This document shows positions 13,775 to 19,745 of a stretch of DNA of 19,745 nucleotides, in pieces. Numbering within the stretch: position 1 is the first letter of the stretch; each line of letters starts with the position of its first letter. Both the position numbers and the translations under genes were made by a program. This DNA is from an uncultured Lachnospiraceae bacterium (lineage in GTDB: Bacteria > Bacillota > Clostridia > Lachnospirales > Lachnospiraceae). The notes beneath the pieces are model-generated. The model did no database searches and was not told the origin of the DNA. It was given only the letters and a program-made list of their open reading frames with translations. Location of the stretch: assembly GCA_910588895.1 (NCBI GenBank), contig CAJUSS010000065.1:1-19745 (forward strand). Direction: 5' to 3'.

Positions 13775-13788
13775 GGGGGAGCGTACAG

Positions 13789-15396
13789 ATGTTGAAGGTA
13801 TTGATCGCAGATGACGAGCGGAAGGTCTGCCAGCTGATCCAAAAGCTGGTAGATTGGCGGTCGCTGGATATGCAGGTGACGGCTACCGCTGAAAATGGGA
13901 TCGAAGCCCTGGAAAAGATCCGTGAGCACCAACCGGACATCGTGATCACCGATATCCGGATGCCGGGCTATGACGGCCTGGACCTGATCCGTCTGGGCAA
14001 GGAGGCGGATCCTAAGATCGAATTTATCATCATCAGCGGCTATCGCCATTTTGAATATGCCCAGACTGCGATCCGCTACGGGGTCAGCGCCTACATCTTA
14101 AAACCGATCAAAAAGGAAGATCTGACCGGGACTCTGAAAAAGCTGGGCAGCAAGTTCCAGGAAAGGACACGGCTGCTCTCCTATGCAGAGCAGATGGAGC
14201 AGACGATGAAGACGGACGAGGGAACACTGCGCCAGACCTTTTTATCGGACCTGATCTGCCGCAGGAACAGGGAGCGGCTGACCTGTCCGCCGGAGGAGAT
14301 CGGGCATAAGTTCCATTTTTCCTTCTGTCCGGGCTGCTTTTGTATCGCGATCTTAAAGCTGGATGGCCGTGTGCTGGACGATCCGGAAAATCTGCGGTTC
14401 ATGGCGGAGAAAGCCCGCGGTATCTTAAAGCAGCAGCTGGAGGGTCTGGTCCATGAGTATGAGATCGCGGATATGGGCAGCACGTTCTGTCTCCTCCTGA
14501 ATTTTGGAGAAGACCGGCGGATCGATATCCGTCGGCAGTTAAAAAGCTGTCTGGATGAGATCCGGATCCAGGGAGGGATCTTAGAGGAGCTTTCGGCCAC
14601 TATGGCGCTGGGTACGGTCAGCCAGGAGCTGGCAGGAACGGAAGCTTCTTTAAAGAGCGCGCGGCTGTGGATCGAAGAACGGCTGGTGGCCGGGACCGGC
14701 AAGCTTTATGAAGGAGAGCCGCCAAAGAAGGGATCCTTCCCGGAGAGCCAGATGTTCTCCGACTTTAATAAAAAGATGGTCCAGGCCCTGGAGAGCCTGG
14801 AGGTGGCTCAGGTACGGGAGGTCATGGCGGGGTTAAAGGCAGGTATGCTGGCGCGTCCGGGGACCACCGGCCATGAGATCTTGCAGATGACCAGGGAGGT
14901 CTGCAACCTCTATCTGTTTTCCATGAAGAATTACCAGATACGTACGGAGGAGGATCTTCTGGAGCGCTTTCTCGTGGGAGCGGATAACCGGGCTTCGGCA
15001 TCGGAGCTGTTCGACTATCTGATCCAGACGGTCACTGTCTCCTATGAAAAAGCGGCTAAGCTCAAGCGCCAGGACGAGAACCGTCCGGTCCGGATCGTTA
15101 AGCAGTATGTGGCCGAGCATTACAGAGAGGCACTGACCTTAGAGCAGGTGAGCGCTGCAGCCGGGCTTTCCCCGGCGTACTTGAGCACGGTGTTCAAGAA
15201 AAATACGGGGATGACTTTTTTGGAATATCTGTCGAAGAGCCGCATGGACGGCGCCAAGCTGCTCTTAAAGGAGACGGACCGCACGGTGGCGGACATCTGC
15301 GGGGCTGTGGGCTACAATGATGTGCGGTATTTCACCAAGACCTTTACCAAATACACCGGCTTAAAGCCAAACGAGTATAGGAAGCTGTATTCATGA
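13789..15396 (+). CDS. YesN-type response regulator, REC plus AraC HTH
   Basis: A 535-residue cytoplasmic response regulator of the YesN type. The receiver domain (1-120) has acidic D8/D9, phospho-acceptor D55 in DIVITDIRMPGYDG, and conserved K105 in YILKPIKK. A middle region of about 300 residues follows without a recognised motif. The C-terminal 100 residues form an AraC/XylS double HTH (LTLEQVSAAAGLSPAYLSTV, TVADICGAVGYNDVRYFTKT, GLKPNEYRK). Such proteins activate carbohydrate uptake operons in Firmicutes. Its stop overlaps the kinase start by 4 bp (ATGA), indicating translational coupling. The ROK kinase and CUT2 ATPase downstream are its likely targets. Confidence 0.95.
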   Translation: MLKVLIADDERKVCQLIQKLVDWRSLDMQVTATAENGIEALEKIREHQPDIVITDIRMPGYDGLDLIRLGKEADPKIEFIIISGYRHFEYAQTAIRYGVSAYILKPIKKEDLTGTLKKLGSKFQERTRLLSYAEQMEQTMKTDEGTLRQTFLSDLICRRNRERLTCPPEEIGHKFHFSFCPGCFCIAILKLDGRVLDDPENLRFMAEKARGILKQQLEGLVHEYEIADMGSTFCLLLNFGEDRRIDIRRQLKSCLDEIRIQGGILEELSATMALGTVSQELAGTEASLKSARLWIEERLVAGTGKLYEGEPPKKGSFPESQMFSDFNKKMVQALESLEVAQVREVMAGLKAGMLARPGTTGHEILQMTREVCNLYLFSMKNYQIRTEEDLLERFLVGADNRASASELFDYLIQTVTVSYEKAAKLKRQDENRPVRIVKQYVAEHYREALTLEQVSAAAGLSPAYLSTVFKKNTGMTFLEYLSKSRMDGAKLLLKETDRTVADICGAVGYNDVRYFTKTFTKYTGLKPNEYRKLYS

Positions 15397-16412
15397 CCGA
15401 AAAGCAGAGATATCTATCGTATCGTATCCTTTTTTGCGCCGGGATGGGAGGTCTTCTATTTTTGGCGGCTCTGGCGCTCTTATGGGCGCTGAGCCTGCGG
15501 GATGGGCTGAGCCTTCTGCCGGTGCTGCTCTTGACCTTGGGGGCAGCCGGGCTTTTCTTTGCTGTGTACGGCTGGATCCTCATCCCGTATCGGGAGACGA
15601 AGAAGATCTATGCGCAGTTCATCATGGGATATGTCCTCAATGACCTGTTCCACCTGCGCCATCCCCTGACGCCGGGGTGCGAGCAGGCGGAGATCCTTTT
15701 GGATGAGATGATCGACAAGGCCCACTTGATCAATGTATCGAAAAAGCAGGCAGAATATCTGGCGCTACAGAACCAGATCAATCCCCATTTTCTCTACAAT
15801 ACCCTGGAGGGCATCCGTGGGGAAGCTCTGTTAGCGGGACTGGACAGTGTGGCGGAGATGACGGAGGCTTTGGCCACATTTTTCCGCTACACGATCTCCC
15901 AGGTGGAGCATCTGGTGACCTTAGAGGATGAGCTGGCCAATATCGAGAATTATTACTATATCCAGCAGTTCCGCTTTGGGGATAAGCTGGCCCTGCAGAT
16001 CGGCTATGACCATGAGGATGAGCAGATGCAGCTGGATATCCTCCAGCTCCGTCTGCCCAAGCTCACCCTGCAGCCGATCGTTGAAAATTCGATCTACCAT
16101 GGGATCGAGCGGAAGGTAGGGAAGGGGAACCTAAAGATCCGCATCAGCGTCAGCGATGAGCGGCTGCGGATACGGATCTCCGATGACGGCATGGGTATGC
16201 CGGAGGAGGCGCTAAAGCAGTTAAATGAAAAGCTGCGGCGGCTCACCCTGGACGATGTGCAGGAGGAGAGCGGTAAAAGGGGCGGGATCGCCCTGGTCAA
16301 TGTGAACAACCGCATCAAGCTCCTGTTCGGAGAGGAGTACGGGCTGTCTATCTACAGCTGGGAGGGAGTGGGGACCGATGTGCTGGTCACCCTGCCCCTG
16401 GTGCGGGAGTGA
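15393..16412 (+). CDS. YesM-type sensor histidine kinase without sensor domain
   Basis: A 339-residue membrane histidine kinase of the His_kinase (PF06580) plus HATPase_c type. Two transmembrane segments at about 11-33 and 40-64 are joined by a loop of only about six residues (SLRDGLS). YesM-type kinases usually have a 200-300 residue extracellular Cache domain and a HAMP; neither is visible. The dimerization helix has phospho-acceptor H132 in LQNQINPHFLYNTLEGIR. The ATPase domain has the N box IVENSIYHGIE (N232), DDGMGMP, and GGIALVNVNNRI. It starts inside the last codon of its cognate regulator. With no ligand-binding region of its own, its input must come from membrane or partner proteins; the degenerate ABC protein encoded next is the obvious candidate. 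Confidence 0.93.
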   Translation: MTEKQRYLSYRILFCAGMGGLLFLAALALLWALSLRDGLSLLPVLLLTLGAAGLFFAVYGWILIPYRETKKIYAQFIMGYVLNDLFHLRHPLTPGCEQAEILLDEMIDKAHLINVSKKQAEYLALQNQINPHFLYNTLEGIRGEALLAGLDSVAEMTEALATFFRYTISQVEHLVTLEDELANIENYYYIQQFRFGDKLALQIGYDHEDEQMQLDILQLRLPKLTLQPIVENSIYHGIERKVGKGNLKIRISVSDERLRIRISDDGMGMPEEALKQLNEKLRRLTLDDVQEESGKRGGIALVNVNNRIKLLFGEEYGLSIYSWEGVGTDVLVTLPLVRE

Positions 16413-16471
16413 GCCTTGGAGCGTGCTTGAAATGCATGGAGCAAGGTCCTTAAGGGCCGGGGAGGATACGA

Positions 16472-17920
16472 GTGAGACGGGAGCTGCTGCGGATGGATCA
16501 TGTGAGCCTGCTGGTGAACGGGGAGGCTCTTTTGGATGGCTTGGACCTCCAGATCTTTACCGGGGAGATTATGGGCCTGATCGCGGGGCGGGATCGGGGA
16601 TATGACCAGCTGATCCGCCTGGTCTGCCGGAACATCCCGATCTCCTTTGGGCGGGTGTGGTATGACGGCCGGACCGTCAACAGCTATTCCCGCAGCGACG
16701 GGACCGCCAATCGGGTCTATGTGATCGGACAGATGAGCCATCTGGTGGAGGGACTGAGCGTGGTGGACAACCTGTTCGTTTTGCGGAAAGGGTTCAAGAA
16801 ATATTTTATCAATGAGCGGGTCCTTCGAGAGCAGGCGGAGGCCTTTTTTGAGGAAAACCAGATCCAGGTGGATCTGCGCAAGCGTGTATCGGCCCTGACC
16901 CCTTTGGAGCGCTGCCTGGTAGAGTTGGGGAAGGCGCTGCTCATGGGCTGCCGCCTTGTGGTAGTGGATAATCCGGGGAATTTTTTGAGCCAGAACGAGC
17001 TGATCCGGTTCCAAAAAAAGCTGCGCCTGGTGCGGGAGAGCGGTGTCTCCGTCCTTTATATCGGCAACCATCACCAGGAGCTGTTCAGGATCGCGGACCG
17101 GCTCTCTCTTTTTTTCGATGGACGGGTGGTGAAGGTCTTTGAGCGGGATGAGATGACGGATGAAGGGATCGCCCCGTATATCCGGGACTGGGTCGTTCCC
17201 AGCGCAGGCAGGACAGATCCGGAGCAGGAGGATGGAGTCCTGCACTTCCACAGCGTCCATACAGAAGATCTCCATGGCCTGAGGTTTGTCCTCCACCGGG
17301 CGGAATGCCTGACGCTCTTAGATATGGATAACCGGATCGCGGGGGATGTGCTGGCTTTACTGACCGGGGAAAAGAGCTGCCAAAAGGGACGGATCACCCT
17401 AGAGCATGAGCCGTATACCAGAGAGCGGGCGGCGGATTATCTAAAGGCAGGGATCGCCGTGATCCCCAAGGACTGTGCCGAGGCCTTGCTGTACCGGGAG
17501 CGGAGCTATATGGAGAACCTGACCTTTCTCCTGGACCGAAAGCTGGGGCAGAGCGTGCTGCCGGGAAAGTTCCTGCGCAGCATCAAAAAGGAATATGGCG
17601 CTCAGGTGGGGAATGCCATCAACAGCGCCAGTGTGGGGGATCTGCCCGTAGAAGAGCAGATCGCTCTGGTCTACTATCGGATCATGCTTTTCCATCCCCG
17701 GGTGCTGGTATGCATCCAGCCCTTGGCCAAGGGCGATATGTACGTTCGCTTAAAGATCTTAGCGCTGCTGCAAAAGATCGTGAAGGCAGGCACCGCCGTG
17801 CTGATCATCACGGCGAACGTGTCGGACACGCTGATGATCTCCGACCGGCTATTGGTGGTGGAAAAAGGCACCTGCACGGCGGTGTATGAGAAAGACGGAT
17901 TTGACCAGGTGGATTGGTGA
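16472..17920 (+). CDS. Degenerate RbsA-like double ABC protein (pseudo-ATPase)
   Basis: A 482-residue protein with the layout and length of CUT2 sugar-importer ATPases (RbsA/MglA, two ABC domains), but with degraded nucleotide-site motifs. In the first half the Walker A position reads IAGRDRGYDQ (37-46), without GKS/T. The signature is ALTPLERCL (141-149) instead of LSVGQQQ, and Walker B is VVVDNPGN, so the catalytic Glu is Asn (N167). The Q-loop Gln (Q87) and switch His (H200) remain. In the second half the P-loop region reads TLLDMDNRIAGD, the signature VGDLPVEEQ, and Walker B VCIQPLAKGD. The frame is intact, arguing for selection. The GTG start is supported by GGGGAGGA 6 nt upstream. It is the last gene of the gntR-yesNM operon, 59 bp after the kinase. 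A regulatory, non-hydrolysing role is inferred. Confidence 0.85.
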   Translation: MRRELLRMDHVSLLVNGEALLDGLDLQIFTGEIMGLIAGRDRGYDQLIRLVCRNIPISFGRVWYDGRTVNSYSRSDGTANRVYVIGQMSHLVEGLSVVDNLFVLRKGFKKYFINERVLREQAEAFFEENQIQVDLRKRVSALTPLERCLVELGKALLMGCRLVVVDNPGNFLSQNELIRFQKKLRLVRESGVSVLYIGNHHQELFRIADRLSLFFDGRVVKVFERDEMTDEGIAPYIRDWVVPSAGRTDPEQEDGVLHFHSVHTEDLHGLRFVLHRAECLTLLDMDNRIAGDVLALLTGEKSCQKGRITLEHEPYTRERAADYLKAGIAVIPKDCAEALLYRERSYMENLTFLLDRKLGQSVLPGKFLRSIKKEYGAQVGNAINSASVGDLPVEEQIALVYYRIMLFHPRVLVCIQPLAKGDMYVRLKILALLQKIVKAGTAVLIITANVSDTLMISDRLLVVEKGTCTAVYEKDGFDQVDW

Positions 17921-18026
17921 TGCAAAAAGCGGCATCAGTTTTAGGCTTCTGTGGCGTTTTGATCTGGGTCTCCTCGTCCCGCCATGAGCGATACTTCAAA
18001 AGATTGTCCACCTTAACCGAAAGAAT

Positions 18027-18050
18027 GCCCTCTTTTTGAGGGCTTTTTGT
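18027..18050 (+). terminator. Intrinsic terminator of the sensing operon
   Basis: GCCCTC (18027-18032) and GAGGGC (18038-18043) pair around a TTTTT loop and are followed by TTTTTGT. A standard rho-independent terminator 107 bp after the degenerate ABC gene, separating it from the ROK transcript. Confidence 0.85.
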
Positions 18051-18052
18051 TA

Positions 18053-18061
18053 TGTTATACT
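18053..18061 (+). promoter_or_regulatory. Extended -10 promoter for the ROK kinase and ABC transporter
   Basis: TGTTATACT carries TG one base before TATACT (18056-18061), an extended -10 that directly follows the terminator stem. The -35 position falls in the T-rich loop and is poor, so activation by a regulator such as the YesN-type protein is plausible. Confidence 0.5.
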
Positions 18062-18126
18062 AATTTTTAAGAAAGAGTACAGACTCCATACACAGACGCC
18101 AGATCGTCAGAAAAGAGGGACACTCT

Positions 18127-18996
18127 ATGGACGGATATATAGGGATCGATATCGGCGGGACGAAATGCGCCGTGGTCCGGGGGGACGAGAAGGGGCAGAT
18201 CATGGAAAAGGTCTGCTTCGCCACCCAGGGAAAGGAGGAGACCTTAACGAAGCTCTTGGATGCGGTCCGACGGCTGTGGACGGGGCAGATAAAGGCGATC
18301 GGCGTCAGCTGCGGAGGGCCTTTGGACAGCCAAAGGGGCCTTATCCTTGGCCCGCCCAACCTGCCGGGCTGGGATGAGGTGCCGATCGTCAGACTGCTGG
18401 AGGAGGAGTTTCAGGTCCCGGCCTATCTGGAGAATGATGCGGATGCCTGCGCGGTAGCCGAGTGGCGATTTGGCGCGGGACAAGGATGCGCGGACATGGT
18501 GTTCCTTACCTTTGGGACGGGGCTGGGCGCAGGTCTGATCCTTAATGGAAGGCTGTACAGAGGCGCCGCGGGCATGGCCGGGGAGGTGGGGCATATCCGT
18601 CTCCTGGAGGAAGGCCATGTAGGATATGGCAAGGCCGGATCCTATGAGGGCTATTGCAGCGGCGGAGGGATCGCGCAGTACGGTCTTGGCAGCGCTGCCC
18701 GGCTGGCACGGCTGGCCGCAGAGGGGGATGAGGCCGCTATGGCGGTCTGGCGGCAGACCGGGCGGTATCTGGGCAGGCTGCTGGCTCTGCTGATCGATCT
18801 TTTAGATCCGGAACGGATCGTGATCGGGAGCATCTTTGTCCGGGCAGGGAGGTTCATGGAGGAGACCATGTACCAGGTGCTGGAGGAGGAAGCCCTGACG
18901 GCCGGCCGCAGGGCATGCGCGGTCCTTCCGGCAGGGCTGGGGGAGGCGCTGGGCGATATGGCCGCCCTGTGCGTGGCCATGAGGAGCTGTACATAG
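18127..18996 (+). CDS. ROK family sugar kinase, zinc motif absent
   Basis: A 289-residue cytoplasmic ROK kinase, the usual size for sugar kinases of this family, with no HTH domain, so an enzyme rather than a repressor. It has the phosphate motif IGIDIGGTK (5-13), SCGGPLD, ENDADACAVAEW with D104 as candidate catalytic base, LTFGTGLGAGLILNG and EVGHIRL (H156). The ROK zinc motif C-x-C-G-x-x-G-C-x-E is replaced by VGYGKAGSYEGYCSG, leaving one cysteine; related clostridial ROK proteins appear to share this form. It probably phosphorylates the sugar imported by the ABC system starting 71 bp downstream. The specific sugar cannot be read from sequence. No strong ribosome binding site is seen; AAGAGGGACACTCT precedes the ATG. 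Confidence 0.9.
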   Translation: MDGYIGIDIGGTKCAVVRGDEKGQIMEKVCFATQGKEETLTKLLDAVRRLWTGQIKAIGVSCGGPLDSQRGLILGPPNLPGWDEVPIVRLLEEEFQVPAYLENDADACAVAEWRFGAGQGCADMVFLTFGTGLGAGLILNGRLYRGAAGMAGEVGHIRLLEEGHVGYGKAGSYEGYCSGGGIAQYGLGSAARLARLAAEGDEAAMAVWRQTGRYLGRLLALLIDLLDPERIVIGSIFVRAGRFMEETMYQVLEEEALTAGRRACAVLPAGLGEALGDMAALCVAMRSCT

Positions 18997-19067
18997 AAGA
19001 TCGTTAAAAGTCAGAAAAGAGATAAAGAGCAAAAAGAAAAAGAAATAAAAAGAAAGAGGGGGAGCAG

Positions 19068-19745
19068 ATGGGAGGAGTCATCGTATCCATGAAGAACATC
19101 GTCAAAAATTTCCCTGGCGTGAAGGCTCTTGACAATGTAGACTTTGAGCTGCGTTCCGGCGAGGTCATGGCGCTATTGGGCGAGAACGGAGCCGGGAAAT
19201 CCACTTTGATGAAGATCCTGAGCGGTGTGTATACCAAGGATGGCGGGACCATGGAGATCTACGGGAAGAGCTATGACACCTTGACGCCGAAGCAGGCCCA
19301 GGCCGCCGGGGTGGCGATCATCCACCAGGAGCTGAACATGTGCCGTCATCTGTCGGTGGCAGAGAACATGTTCTTAGGCCGGGAAAAGGTGAGCCGGATG
19401 GTCTTAAAGAACAGCGAGATGGAGGCGGAGGCCGCCCATATCTTAGGACAGCTGAAGATCGATATCGATCCAAAGCAGACCGTTGGGGATCTGCCGGTGT
19501 CCAAACAGCAGATGGTGGAGATCGCCAAGGCCCTTTCGGTCCATGCCAAGATCTTGATCATGGATGAACCCACCTCTTCCCTGACCGCCAAGGAGATCGA
19601 CGAGCTCTTCCGGATCATCCGGAAGCTTCGGGAGGACGGCTGCGGGATCGTATACATCTCTCACCGGCTGGAGGAGCTGCAGGCCATCGTGGACCGGGTG
19701 ACCATCATGCGGGACGGACAGTATATCACCTCCGGAGAGTTTGCG
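19068..19745 (+). CDS. CUT2 sugar ABC transporter ATPase, RbsA-like (partial)
   Basis: The first 226 codons of an RbsA/MglA-like ATPase, cut by the right edge; full proteins are about 500 residues with two ABC domains. The nucleotide site is intact: Walker A GENGAGKST, Q-loop IHQEL, signature LPVSKQQMVEIAKAL (a normal variant in this family), Walker B ILIMDEPTSSL and switch His in VYISHRLEEL. It would power a ribose-, galactose- or AI-2-type importer with permease and binding-protein genes expected downstream. GAGGGGGAG lies 3 nt before the chosen ATG; a second in-frame ATG seven codons later is a less likely start. It follows the ROK kinase by 71 bp, probably one transcript. It is the active counterpart of the degenerate ABC protein at 16472-17920. 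Confidence 0.93.
   Translation, partial: MGGVIVSMKNIVKNFPGVKALDNVDFELRSGEVMALLGENGAGKSTLMKILSGVYTKDGGTMEIYGKSYDTLTPKQAQAAGVAIIHQELNMCRHLSVAENMFLGREKVSRMVLKNSEMEAEAAHILGQLKIDIDPKQTVGDLPVSKQQMVEIAKALSVHAKILIMDEPTSSLTAKEIDELFRIIRKLREDGCGIVYISHRLEELQAIVDRVTIMRDGQYITSGEFA

Noticed and set aside
16352..17296. A 314-codon minus-strand frame opposite the degenerate ABC gene
   Set aside because: It spans the kinase end and the ABC gene, has no protein-like motif and no ribosome binding site, and the plus-strand protein aligns with RbsA over its whole length.
16472..17920. Calling the degenerate ABC gene a pseudogene
   Set aside because: The frame is intact over the full family length with a good start and operon position; only catalytic motifs are changed, and in both halves.
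1..19745. CRISPR arrays, tRNA or rRNA genes, complete insertion sequences
   Set aside because: No regularly spaced repeats, cloverleaf sequences, rRNA segments or transposase genes with terminal repeats were seen on either strand.

Overview
The window looks like a chromosomal segment of an anaerobic, gut-type Clostridia bacterium, probably Lachnospiraceae. The grounds are GC around 55%, near-exclusive ATC for isoleucine, strong AGGAGG-type ribosome binding sites, and family content: YesM/YesN two-component pair, RpiR and GntR regulators, GH36 and GH78 enzymes, CUT2-type sugar ABC ATPase. Genus cannot be told from the sequence.

Left part (1-4150) is accessory and scarred. A minus-strand fragment resembling the tail of a conjugative-element relaxase runs off the left edge. 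It abuts a GH78 alpha-L-rhamnosidase pseudogene that has lost its 5' part and an internal segment. Next come an intact protein with an unfamiliar N-terminal domain and a PTS EIIB-like C-terminal domain, a short PHP/CpsB phosphatase remnant overlapping the start of an RpiR regulator, a two-repeat YccF membrane protein, and a start-less gene remnant.

Middle part (4150-13050): a MATE transporter lies under a promoter embedded in a long dyad that also covers its ribosome binding site. It is followed by a GH36/raffinose-synthase-type alpha-galactosidase with its own promoter. On the minus strand are a dCache methyl-accepting chemotaxis protein with a clear terminator and, downstream under its own promoter, a 507-residue coiled-coil protein with a C-terminal membrane anchor that I do not recognise. 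A pyridoxal-kinase-like gene follows on the plus strand, flanked by two copies of a 24-bp sequence.

Right part (12900-19745) is a sugar-sensing and uptake locus. One operon encodes a GntR/HutC regulator, a YesN-type response regulator, a YesM-type histidine kinase with almost no extracellular domain, and an intact 482-residue RbsA-like double ABC protein whose nucleotide-binding motifs are degenerate in both halves. After a terminator and a new promoter come a ROK sugar kinase lacking the usual zinc cysteines and a catalytically intact RbsA-like ATPase cut by the right edge. My main hypothesis is that the degenerate ABC protein is a regulatory pseudo-ATPase that lets the sensor-less kinase read the state of the neighbouring CUT2 transporter.
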